Of a stretch of 64,000 nucleotides of DNA, positions 12,301-25,600 are shown in pieces. The DNA lies in assembly GCA_964019695.1 (NCBI GenBank), contig OZ026530.1, positions 26,796,108 to 26,860,107 on the forward strand, written 5' to 3'. How positions within the stretch are numbered: the first letter of the stretch is position 1; the number at the start of each line of letters is the position of its first letter. A program made the translations under genes and the position numbers. This DNA comes from Loripinus fragilis. Lineage: Eukaryota; Mollusca; Bivalvia; Lucinida; Lucinidae. The notes beneath the pieces were generated by a model. The model had not been told where the DNA came from. It did not search any database and was given only the letters and a program-made list of their open reading frames with translations.

Positions 12301-15300
12301 ATCCACACATTCATCCACAGAACCCTCACAGTCACAGGATGAATGCAGCTCCCAGGCATGGTAAGTTGAAATCTAGGGACTAGCTGTAAGTGTATTTATG
12401 GTGAAGGACATTGTTTCTCTCACAGATGTCAGTTATCCATTCTGTTCCTCTTACATTGTACACACCCACAGTATACCCGCAATATGGGTTAATTGTTATT
12501 CACTGAGACGGTTATTTTGAGTGTCAAAAGCATATTTTAAGGCTAATGGACAAAGAAATTATTGGGTCATTACAAGTGATTTTGGTACTTATCACATATA
12601 CAAGCAGTAAATGGTCAGATGAGCTATCATAAATGGGCAGATCCTTCACTGCTTGCACATACAAAGTTCAACTCAGATCAGCATTTACGCATTTAGCCCC
12701 ATTAGATAGCTGCAAATGTTTGTTTGAAACATGACTGTGTATACAATGTATGGCATAAGTACCAAAATCTAATGAACTGGCTTTAATACAGAATTTCAAT
12801 CCACTTTTTGCTTATCCCTTTGTATACTGGAACCCTTAAATAGGTACTTTTGCAATCAGTGTAGACCCTTATGAAATGCCGAACAGTGTGGCATTTCATA
12901 AGGGTCTACACTGTAAAGGTTAAGAAGATCTTCAGACAAAAAAAAATCAATATTTTTTTAAAAATTAGAACCTGACACCCCTAGATATATACTTTGGACT
13001 GTCCCAAGATTATTGCATCAAACCAGAAGGAAGAATCTATTAGTATACAAATGGTTATATGGACCTGCTATTTGTTGTTATTATTTTAGGTCATGGAGGT
13101 CATAGTCATGGTGGACATTCAAGTCATATTAACCTAGGAAACCCAGGCTCACATATGGCACATTCAAGCTGTCAAGCCCCAGGTGGTAAGACTTTTCTTA
13201 GCAACACTATAACTGCAGTTGCCTGTCTGAAGTATTGTGATTGATTGATAGTCTGATTTCTACACTCAAGGCCACAGCTAATGCAACACTTACTCAGGGT
13301 TCGCACAGGCTTGAAAAGTACTTGAATATACAGGACTGTCTTTTAAAGTCCTTGAAAATTAAATTTACCTTGAAAAGTACTTGAAATACACTCAAAGGCC
13401 TTGAAAAGTCTTTTAATTTTTACAGGAGGATTCAACAATGTCTTTGGAGACCTTAATCAGTATAAAATTGTGGTGCCTTTATTTGGTGCAGCATATGCTG
13501 CACCAAATAAAGGCACCACAATTTTACACTAATTTCCGAAGTAGAATTTGAACTTATAAATCAGTATTTTTCATAAGTTTTCAGTCCTTGAAAACAGGAG
13601 GAATGTAATTTAAAAGTCCTTGAATTTTTCACAAACTTGCCTGTATGATATGTTATATAATTTGAGAAGGTGTGGACAGATTGCGTTAAAATTTGGAATA
13701 AGAATAATTCAACACATGATGCATACCTGGCAGAAATTTCATTTCAATTGATTGACTAATAAATTCAAATCATAGCAAATAAAAATTTCATAACATAAAA
13801 GTCACAAAATCATGCAGTTTTCAAAAGAATATCACAAGCAGGCATTAATTGATACAACAGCAGAATATCAACCAGCTACCATGTCCTTCAAAGCTACCGG
13901 ACCTGAATGCCATTGAACATTTATAGGATGTGTGAAAAGGCAGCCAGCAGTTCCTTGTTCAGGAGTGGAGAAACATCCCACAGGTATTCATACGGAAATT
14001 CATTTTGTCAATGAGGCAGAGGTGTCAGCAAATCATTGGAGCTAAAGGTGGTCACACCAGGTATTAGTTGGACAAAATTCAGTGTAGATGGACCAATGAT
14101 ATGCAAGTAACATAAGCCTAAATGAGACAACAACAGCAGCAACATTAACTGCTACTGTTTAGATAAACACATTCGTTTAGAGTAAAATTATGAATATTTT
14201 CTTACCCATCAGTTTTAAAATGTGTTTTGGGTCCACAGAAGAACCGTCTCATTGAAATGTATGTGAACTTTTAAATTCTAATGCCCCTTTTGCAATTTTG
14301 ATAGGTCCTAAGGAAATATTGATGGACTGTTATCCACTTTGGAGTAAAGTTAACATCAGATTTGAACAGCTTTAGAAAGATTATTTATTTTTCCTGAACC
14401 ACTGAATCAATGCAATTCATACCTGGCTTGATGACATTATAATGGTCTGAAGTTTTATGTTGTGCCATGTGGACCCTTATGCGTCATCAAGACGTTGGGC
14501 TCTCAGTCACATACTTAGAAATATATATATCTTCTGTACCTCTGGATCAAAAAAGTTCATATTTGGCTTGATGACTTGATAATGGACTGAAGCTTTATGC
14601 TTTGCCATGGCAACCCAATCAGCTGTCACAGACTTGGAAGCTAGGTTAATTTTAGTTTAACAAAATAAAATCTTCTGTACCTCTGGATCAAAGAGGTTTA
14701 TACTTGGCCTGATGACTTGATAATGTTTAGCTGAAGCATATGTTGTACCATGATGACCTTTATCACTGACATTGAGGTCAAGGTCACAGTCTTAGATATT
14801 AGGTTACAATTTTGATATTTTCCAATATTTATGGATTCTGTTGTTGTTATAGCACACAAACTGTTTAGCTTGCATGGAGGCTTCCTAACTTATTGAATGT
14901 ATCAGCACAGGGAAACAATCAAATCAATTTAACTAACTGTGATGAAACAAATAAAAGGGCTCTTGACTCAAAGCCAGTCAGAGCTTAAGAAAACCACTAG
15001 TTGAGCTATTGGTGGGCCTAGTCAAAGACAAGCATCAGCATCATACCTGAGTACGAAATTGATCATGCTCATAAACATTAAAATGCCAACAATTGTTGGC
15101 ATTTTAACATTTATTAGCATTATAAAGAAAGTTTGAAACCAAGAAAAGTCTTTCTTTTTCAGAAATTTAGTTTTTATGAGCTGTTGAAATTTCACGCTTA
15201 GCTGAGTTGAGCATGAAAAAAGTTTTATAACCTTGGCTGCTCTGTGTGCAGCTAGCCAGTTACCTGGAGAGGGGCCCACTGATATGCCCACGCATTTACC

Positions 15301-16615
15301 TGCACGTTAATAAAAAATCTGAATTTATGATGATGATGATGATATTTCATGCAGCATTCAACTGCAGTTATATTCATCTACTGGCTAAATGACTCGAGTA
15401 TTATATTTTTCTACCAAGATATCTATTTACCCCGAAAGGTTAGATGAAAATGTTGAAATTCTTTTTGTACTGAGTGCATGTATGTATGTTCATTCATCAC
15501 TTTTATATTTACTTAAACATTAACTTTTTTGTTTTCGTTTATTTCAGTTTCCTGTGGTCACACACCTCAGCCGCACCTCCACCAGCCGACCCCTCATCAC
15601 CCACCTAGGGCCCATATCCACCACCATCACTACCATCCGGCGCCTTTCCACATTCCTCCCTCCCCATTTCCACCTCTACAGAATCCTCACATTGTGAGAC
15701 CTCAACAGATAGCACCAGCAGCAGACAACCAACGACTTCTAGAATATGTTCATCACATGATTCCAGCTGCCAGGGCCCACCATAGACCCCACCCACAGTT
15801 GGTTTCAGGAGCTAACTTAATGCAGGTAGGTAAACACCAACATAGAACTACTATACTGCAAGAGACTCGAGCATAGGTGGAGCATAGGTTTGGATAAACA
15901 AAATTTCTCATCTTAAAATTGAGCCACGCCATGTGATTTCCACCAATGTGGTATTTTGACAAATGTAGACTCAGATGAGCTTGTGTAGCCTCCTTTTAAG
16001 CTTAGAAACTCCAAATGATGTTCTGTCATTAGCTTAACAGTCATAGAATATTCAAGCTCATGCGAATTTAGTTTTCTCTTGCGCACTCTTAACTGAAGGT
16101 CTGCTGGAGGCCTTTATAGAATACTTGTAACATTAAATTTGTTTGTTTGATTTGATTCTTCATTTCCCAGTCAACAATTTTTCAGTTATGTCGGGATGGG
16201 TCTTCCTGGGTTGAACCAGTACTAACCAAGGATTAATGTGTTTTGCTCGAAGACACAAAGCAGTGATGATGGAGAGTCGCGAAGCTTCAACCTCATGGCT
16301 TTGAGACAAGTCACTGCGCTGCCTATTGTAACATGGAAAAAATCATTATCTTTCCAAATTCAACTACAAATGTATGATCTTACACAATGACTTTTAGAAC
16401 AAAATTTGTTTGCAATTTTGACGTCACACATGGTGCCATAGTCACACATGATTCCATATAAATGTTATGATGTTATGCAATATACGTCTTATCTTCCAAC
16501 CATGGATAGAGAAATTTTCTAAATTGATTCAGTCCGAAAAATTGCAAATACACACCCCTTAAAAGATGCTTAATTAAAAACCAAAGATGCTTAAAAAACT
16601 AAACACCCCCTTCCG

Positions 16616-16648
<33 letters not shown>

Positions 16649-19600
16649 ATACAAAACTCCAAAACTGTTCATGGCCTGGAAATGACCTCCAGTCCCCATG
16701 ATCTTCAGTTTTGAAGCTTTTACCACTCAGGCATGAGATTTTTCAGATTTTTGGCAGATTTTAGATTTTTTCATTCCATATTTTAATTTCAAAAGTTGTT
16801 GGATTTCATCTGCAAGTTACAAAAATACTGTTTTAGATAGTGGGTGTAGGGTGTTTCAGACTTTTTATGGCCTGTTTCAGATTTTTTCATGCAGAGCTCA
16901 GTCTCATGCCTGACCACTGCACCATGCAGGCTAATATGTAATTGCTAGAAAAAACAGCAAAGGGTATCTTTATTACCAATCATCTAATCTCCAGGCAGCT
17001 ACAGGGCAAAGCAAAGTTGCTCCTGTGAGATTCAGTATGCGCTGCAGGCTCTATCGAGCCTTGACTGCTCATATGTAAGATTTAGAGCAAGTTCAAATAT
17101 TGTTACTAACTTTGAGATAAGCCATGAATATTGACTAAAAGTGACATGAGAGAGGATGGTTAATTGTAATGTAAAGCCCCAAATCTAACAAACAAACTGT
17201 CTATCTGTAAGTAGTTTTTATAGACTTCTCCAATAACTGTACAAAGAAAAATAAATGTTTAGCTCATAAAATTTCCTTTTTTCATCTCAATTGTAAAGTT
17301 CCTAGAAGTAATTGAGTTGATTGCTAAGTTTGTGGTGTTTCAGGTTCCACCTCCTGCTATGATTGAAGCTCAGCCTAGTATACCCCACCCACCACCTAGT
17401 TCTTGTGGAGTAGATTCACCGAGACCTGTTGGTGCCCCACAGAATATGCAGAGGTAAGAAATAGTGATATCAGCCTAGTATACCCCACCCACCACCTAGT
17501 TCTTGTGGAGTAGATTCACCAAGACCTGTTGGTGCCCCACAGAATATGCAGAGGTAAGAAATAGTGATATCAGCCTAGTATACCCCACCCACCACCTAGT
17601 TCTTGTGGAATAGATTCACCAAGACCTGTTGGTGCCCCACAGAATATGCAGAGGTAAGAAATAGTGATATCAGCCTAGTATACCCCACCCACCACCTAGT
17701 TCTTGTGGAGTAGATTCACCAAGACCTGTTGGTGCCCCACAGAATATGCAGAGGTAAGAAATAGTGATAGCAGCCTAGTATACCCCACCCACCACCTAGT
17801 TCTTGTGGAATAGATTCACCAAGACCTGTTGGTGCCCCACAGAATATGCAGAGGTAAGAAATAGTGATATCAGCCTAGTATACCCCACCCACCACCTAGT
17901 TCTTGTGGAATAGATTCACCAAGACCTGTTGGTGCCCCACAGAATATGCAGAGGTAAGAAATATTGATATCAGCCTAGTATACACCACCCACCACCTAGT
18001 TCCTGTGGAGTAGATTCACCAAGACCTGTTGGTGCCCCACAGAATATGCAGAGGTAAGAAATAGTGATATCAGCCTAGTATACCCCACCCACCACCTAGT
18101 TCTTGTGGAGTAGATTCACCGAGACCTGTTGGTGCCCCACAGAATATGCAGAGGTTAGAAATAGTGATATCAGCCTAGTATACCCCACCCACCACCTAGT
18201 TCTTGTGGAGTAGATTCACCAAGACCTGTTGGTGCCCCACAGAATCTACAGAGGTAAGAAATAGTGATATCAGCCTAGTATACCCCACCCACCACCTAGT
18301 TCTTGTGGAGTAGATTCACCAAGACCTGTTGGTGCCCCACAGAATATGCAGAGGTAAGAAATATTGATATCAGCCTAGTATACCCCACCCACCACCTAGT
18401 TCTTGTGGAGTAGATTCACCAAGACCTGTTGGTGCCCCACAGAATATGCAGAGGTAAGAAATAGTGATATCAGCCTAGTATACCCCACCCACCACCTAGT
18501 TCTTGTGGAGTAGATTCACCAAGACCTGTTGGTGCCCCACAGAATATGCAGAGGTAAGAAATAGTGATATCAGCCTAGTATACCCCACCCACCACCTAGT
18601 TCTTGTGGAGTAGATTCACCGAGACCTGTTGGTGCCCCACAGAATATACAGACGTAAGAAATAGTGATATCAGCCTAGTATACCCCACCCACCACCTAGT
18701 TCTTGTGGAGTAGATTCACCAAGACCTGTTGGTGCCCCACAGAATATGCAGAGGTAAGAAATAGTGATATCAGCCTAGTATACCCCACCCACCACCTAGT
18801 TCTTGTGGAGTAGATTCACCAAGACCTGTTGGTGCCCCACAGAATATGCAGAGGTAAGAAATAGTGATATTAGCCTAGTATACCCCACCCACCACCTAGT
18901 TCTTGTGGAGTAGATTCACCAAGACCTGTTGGTGCCCCACAGAATATACAGACGTAAGAAATAGTGATCTCTGATTGTCAAAGTGATTTCATTGTAAAGC
19001 TTAACTCTTTCCTTGCTTGTGGCGACATTTGTCGTCTGCTGATAACCTTTGCAAACAACAGTTTGGACCCAAACTGTTTGACATTCTGATAGTGTTCCTT
19101 AACACTTTGCTGCCAAACGCGACTGTAGTCGAATTTACCGTTTACTGCCAAACGCGACTTCAGTCAAAATTTAAAGGCAGAGTTGATAGCTGTCTATTTT
19201 TAACCATTATAAGGGACGCAAATCTTTGTTCTTTATTTCAAAATGTTCAGGGGACATAAAAATATGGTATATCAAGGAATACGCAATTTTCTGTACAAGA
19301 ATGGACTTAACAAAAAAAATTGTAATGCCATTTAGACTTAGACTTTGCCGAAATCAAAAATATCTAAAACATGTCCATGGGGATGACATACAGGATGCAT
19401 TCAGCCCTTCAACTGCTATATTTGATTTATTTATGATGAAACAATATATCGGAATAAATCCTGATGTTTGATACTTGATGTAGATGGATGTTTTATTTAT
19501 TTTTTGCATGAAATTGTTGTTTATAGGCAATTTCATATTTTCAGTATAGCTTTCAAAATGGCCACCAAAGGTCACGTGACTATCTTTTTTATTATTGGTT

Positions 19601-22600
19601 CAAATAAAAGTTTTATATATAAGCAACATTCTGTGAAAGTTTCACAGTGATAGGTTTAATGGTCCTGGAGATACTCTGTATTGAACCCATATACCCTCAA
19701 TATTCAGGAGTCCTTGAAACAGGTTTTTTGAGGTGCTTGGCAGCGAAAGTGTTAAAGAATTTTTGAAAAAGTAAATTGTGAAAAAAGTCAGCAGATGACA
19801 ACAAAGCATTCAAATTTATGCAGCATACAAAGAGATAGTAACGTCAAGTAACGTCAACACAAACATATTCAAGAATGATTGGGTGCTTATATTGAAATAA
19901 AAAATGGTGAATATGAGCAGAATTGCCACTATCACAAATGGCAATGCTACTAAGAAGAAGGAAAATAGCAGACAAAATCATGTAGGAAGATTTGATGTAC
20001 ATTTAACGCCAATTTGTTTGCAAATCACAATACAAATAAACTCAGGAAGCCAGCTCCCGTGAATGACAGTTGGTTATGAAATATTTTGCGCATGCCCAGT
20101 ATTTCATTTATAAAACTCCCGAAGAAGCCGTGGAGAATTTGTCTTCTGCATTTTCAGATTGTTTATTTTTCATATTTTCTGTTGTTACTATATTTTCATT
20201 TGTCAACAAAAGCACAGAACGGCATTAATCTGTATTCTAGACGTATAGAAAAACTTTGATAAGTTTCTGTGAGAGAACAAATGGTCGACTTCTGAGCAAT
20301 TTTATAGCTTTAAAGTCTCATCCAACAGCCGGGGATCAAATTTACCTGCATGTTCTCCACAATTAGAAATCTAGATTTAAGCATTATCAATTATTTTATG
20401 TGTATTTCAGTAATCCACCGCCTGTTGGCCCACCTCAACATCAACATTTACATCATCATCTTCATCATTACCACCACGGAGCTCCGAGACTACATCCCTT
20501 TGCTGTACCAGGCATGCACTATGGTGTACCAGTGCTGGTAGGTATAGAACAGTCACCAAGTGATTGTAGAAAATAACTAGTTGAGCTGTGACATGTGATT
20601 TCCAACAATGTGGCATTTTGACAAGTGTAGACTCAGACGAGCCTATGCAGCCTCCTGTTAAGCTTAGAAACTCCAAATGATGTTCAGTCAGTAGCTTAAC
20701 ACTCATAGAATATTCAAGCAACTAGCAAAGGCTCTGATCAGACTGCACATATGCGCAGGCTGATCTGAGGCTTTGCTGGTAGCACATACCACAATGTTGG
20801 AAATCCCATGTCAAGGCTCATTTTCATTCAGATGGATACCAGGCCCTGTAGTGCAATCGGTAGCGAGTAGGGGTCATAAGTCGATCCTGGCCCGGTCACA
20901 TACTTTTGTTGAGATTGATCATGAAATACTTTCTATGATCATTCTCCTCCTTCTGCTGATTCAAGAAGGGTTGGTGTCAGTTACAAGCAAAGCAAAAAAA
21001 TGTGTGCGAAATACTGGTTAACTGCTTAGTCAAGCTTGCCCAGGAAAAAGTGTGGTGAGGGTAACTGACAGTCTCTATATGACCATAGCTGTTGACTGGG
21101 TAAGTAAAACCACAAAGCAAACAAACAAAACATTCTGACCAGATGGATTATCCAATACCTATCGATATAATAAGTATGGAATGGTCCAGTTTGTATTTTA
21201 AGGGGTTGATGGTCAAATTTTCAATAAAATGGTGTATTTCTGTCCCTGAAGAATGTTTTTTTTATCTTAGCAAACAGTGCAGATCCTGATGAAATGCTGC
21301 CTTGAGCCTCATTACATCTGGGTCTTCACTGTTTGCCAAGGTATGTACCTGTTTACTGGTATCCATAAATTTCTCTTATGTGACACTATTGTTTCAAGCA
21401 ATTTGTAGCACTCTCCCTATGTAATATCTTGGTGTTCTACATAAAAGTGCACACTTCCAGTCTTCTGTTGTACAATGTACAATCAACACATATGAATTTG
21501 TTTGTTTGTTTTATTGCTTTACGTCCCAAGTCAACAGTTATGGTCATTGCGGGACGGTCAGTTCACCTAACCACACTTTTTTCCTGGGCAGGCTTGAACA
21601 AGCGGTTAACCAGTAATTCGTGCACATACTTTCGCTTGTAACTGACAACAACCCTTCTTGAATAAATCAGCGGAAGGAGGAGAATGACCGTAGAAATCAT
21701 TTCATGATCAATCTCCACGACAGTATGGGACCGGACCGGGATCGAACTCGCGACCCCTGGATCTGCAGTCAGACTCGCATCTGTAGCCAGACACGTTACC
21801 GACTGCGCTACGCGGCCCGGCAACAACACATATGTGAACACAACACATATGAAAACTATCAAATTTGTGGGGATTGGTTATATGGTAACAGCTTAACTCG
21901 GTTTTTGCCATAATGGGGGGAAATAAAGCAACACGATGTTTTTGATTTTGCATGGATGGTAAGAATAGCGTGTCCTTGTTTTTGCCATAAAAAGAGGTTA
22001 TAAACGATGTAACAGCATGTCTTTATGGGATATAAAGCAATAGCATATCCTTTTAAATGTGAATGAGCTTGGTGTATATGTATTAAAGTGGGAGCGCACA
22101 GTGGCTCAGTGGTAGAGTGCTTGATTCGAGACCGAGGGGCCGCGGGTTCGAGCCTCACCGGCGTCACTGAGTTGTGGTCCTTGAGCAAGACACATTTATC
22201 CTAGCTTAGTACTGGTTCAATCCAGGAAGACCCTTCCCTGTTTAACTGAAAGGTTGTTGATGGTACGTAAAGAATCAAATCAAACAAACAAAGAAACATG
22301 TATAAAGATCTCTGCATTGTAGTCCTGCATCTACATATATAGTTTACTATGGTACTAATTCAGAATCGAAGGTGGCTTGAAAGAGTGGGGGCTCCCGGGC
22401 AGATTAATAGTGTTTGTCGAGCATTACTGGTTTGAAACTGGCCAAGTCAGTAATCAACACTTTTTCTGTACTTGATAGCTTGAAAAATGACAAAAGAGCT
22501 TGTTGCCTGTACTAAGACAAAATGGTGAGTCAGTGTTGCCATTCATGTGGAATTTGATGTGATTTTCATCAAATGTGAAAAAAATTGTGTATATGTTCTT

Positions 22601-25600
22601 TCTATTATAAAAATTGCCTTTGTTCATACATTGCTAAGTGACTGGTATCTCATTACGCCTATGTGGCTTGTCATTTATATCGCATGTCCCAGTGTTTGCT
22701 TGCTTGAGAAACAAAAGTGCATAAACTGCTTATGCAGATAGCTATAGTTGAGATGAGCCAGTCATATGGAAACCATATTTTGGGAACCTAGTTTAATCAG
22801 AATTTTTTTTCTATGGCAGAACGTAATTCTGTTGTTGTCAAGACTTCAGTTAAGAGTGCATAACGAAAATATAATTTTCTTATTTCTGAACCAAAATATA
22901 TGTTGTGGGTACTCAAAAGAACTGTCTCAATGAGACGGTTCTTTTGAGCACCCAAAATATATGTTAAAATTGATGGGCAAGACAATATTTAAGAAATAGA
23001 TCAGCTCCAGCAGTGAATTGTTGAGTAATAATTCACTGTTTGGAGGTCACTTGTAAAGAAGATCAAATCACGAGCGTGCAGCGCGAGTGATTTATCTTCG
23101 TACATCTGACCGACAAACAGTGAATTATTACTCAACAATTCACGCACTTGAGCTGATCTATTTCGATTCTAACACGCAATAAACGACGAAAAACACATTC
23201 GAAGTCTTCAGCTTCTTCTTAGTTTCCGCCACTGAACCGAAGAATTCCCGCCAAAACTTAGACTACGTCCCATACGTTTAAATGTAATTGTAACGTCTTT
23301 CAAGCGTAAAAACGACGTTACACCGTCTAACGCCATGGATGACGTCATTTTCCAGTGGCGTCAGCTATCACACACTTTAGCAGTGAATTATTGTCCGATA
23401 TATCACAGTTTGTTACCGTTGGCTCTATATGCGAGGTGTGTTAGAATTACAATTTCTCGCTGAAAATTTTTGTTAATCTAAACCTGTGAAGCTCTCCAGC
23501 CAATCAAATCACTTGAAATAAGGATGAGGAATGGAAATTATATTCTCATAAAATGCTGTGAGTTGGCATTCATATTTGATGTATTGTGTTTGCAGCACCG
23601 ATTCCCTGATATGCCTGCTCTAGAAGCCTTCCCTCCTATGCCACAGATGCCTTCATTTGGTACGAGAATGAGACTACAGCTTGGCAGAATGATGTTTAAT
23701 CCACACAGACCACCTACATATGAGGTAAAGTATAAATGAGCCGTGACATGTGATCTCCAACAATGTGGCACTTTGAAAAGTGTAGACTCAGACAAACCTG
23801 TACAGTCTCCTTTATAGCTAAGCAACTCTAAATGATGTTCGGTCAGTAGCCTTAGAGTCATAGACTATTCAAGCGACTAGCTAAGGCCCTGATCAGACTG
23901 CGCGTATGTGCAGGCTGGTTTGAGCCTTTGCTAGCCGCCAATACCACATTGTTTGAAATCTGGTGCCGTGGCTCAAATGTAGACTAGAATCCTACCCTTT
24001 AATTTTTTACAAGAAACCTGTTAACAGGTTGGTACACAACAAACAGTATTAGATCAAAATTAAACGCTGCAGATATTAATCCAGTTTTCACTGTTCACTA
24101 AAGATTGACCCCGTTAATTAAACTAACAGGATGGATGCTATGGATAAAAGAATGCACCTTAATTGGATAAACATTAGCCATGTTATTGTTATGCCAGCAG
24201 CTTAGAAGTTAATGTAGTAAACAACTTAGAAGTTAATGTAGTACTCCACCAGCGGTCTTAATAGAGCATCAAATTTAATTATTGGGTGTATTTATAACTA
24301 CACTGTTAAATGCCTTGTTTCCCATTGGAATTTCGAAAAATTAAAAGGGTTAAAATCTAAAACACGTAATAAAAAGATATTTTTTGTCTTGGGTGAAAAA
24401 TCCTTGTTAAATTGATACAAATAGTAACATTACTCCAAACAAGTCACATAACTATGACCTTTAAACTCCCCAGTACTAATGTGGACATGAATGTGTTAAT
24501 TGCAATTTGAATTTTTTTTTTTTTAAGTAGAATGACTTGTTTTCAACACTGTTATGGTGACCTCTTATTAGATGTTTCATGTGTATTTCACTGATAGAAC
24601 CATTGGAGACTTGATTAATCACTTTGTTTCTACAATATTTTGCACCTTACAGCAATAACAACAAAATAACAGTGTTTATTAGATACATTTTTAACCAATA
24701 GATAGGACAGCTAATTAATATTGGCAGCTGTATGTACTGTCAGACTTAAGCTAAAACCCACATAAGACAAAATTTAGGGAGAAAAGGGAGCTATGAATTA
24801 TCTGTGGAAAAATTGGTGCCACATTGCAACAGCGTTGTAACAATCTCTACCCAATATCAGTCCACATTGTTTCAGCATTCCAGTGTATGTATATACACTA
24901 AAACAATGTTATAAGTGGCAACCTTTCATTTTTTGCACCTGCTCAGAAAATAAAAATCTCTCTTACAAAATTTTAATGCTATTAAAAAATCCAAGGCTTT
25001 GTTGAGACTGCAAATTATCTCATTTCAAAAGTACAGGTAGATCTTGCACAGACAAAGTCCGAGAAAAGGTACCATCATTTCAAAAAAGCATGCTTTTAGT
25101 GTGATATAAAATACTGCTCAGATACATTATCCATTTATATTTTAATTAGTTTGAAGCTGTTAATAACAGCTGTGATATAAGATGAAAAAGAATAAAAAGT
25201 TTTGTGACTATTGAAATCTCCATTTCTCTTCATGTTAAAAAGTTAACATGAAGAGAGCCACTATCTCGGCTTATTCAAAGAGTTTTAGCTTTAACCATGC
25301 AATTTGCATACCAATTTTGCATTGCTCTGTACGCTTTATTAACTGCGGCACGGCATTGAAATTTCAACGATTATTTATTATGAATAGGTGTCACTGTTCT
25401 ACTTAAAAAAATATAAAAAAAGCTTTTACATATGCCATTTAAATGACCTTTAAAGTTTCATGTTAAAACCGGAAGTGGAAACCAGTCTTGAAACAAAAAT
25501 CGTTAGAAAATGGGCTGATCAAGCTGTATTGTGTTTGGTCTAACATAAAACGCGTACAATGATTTTAGTATGTGCAGCTGATGATTTTCAAAATATCTGA

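Noticed and set aside
17454..18970. The 100-bp array as repeated coding exons
   Set aside because: Units have no clear own acceptor, the period shifts frame, and stops appear in the second unit.
20407..20721. 104-codon - strand open frame and other frames opposite or beside exons
   Set aside because: Shadows of the His-rich RNF111 exon and of the family D MITE; similar frames at 23538 and 34772 come from the same MITE.
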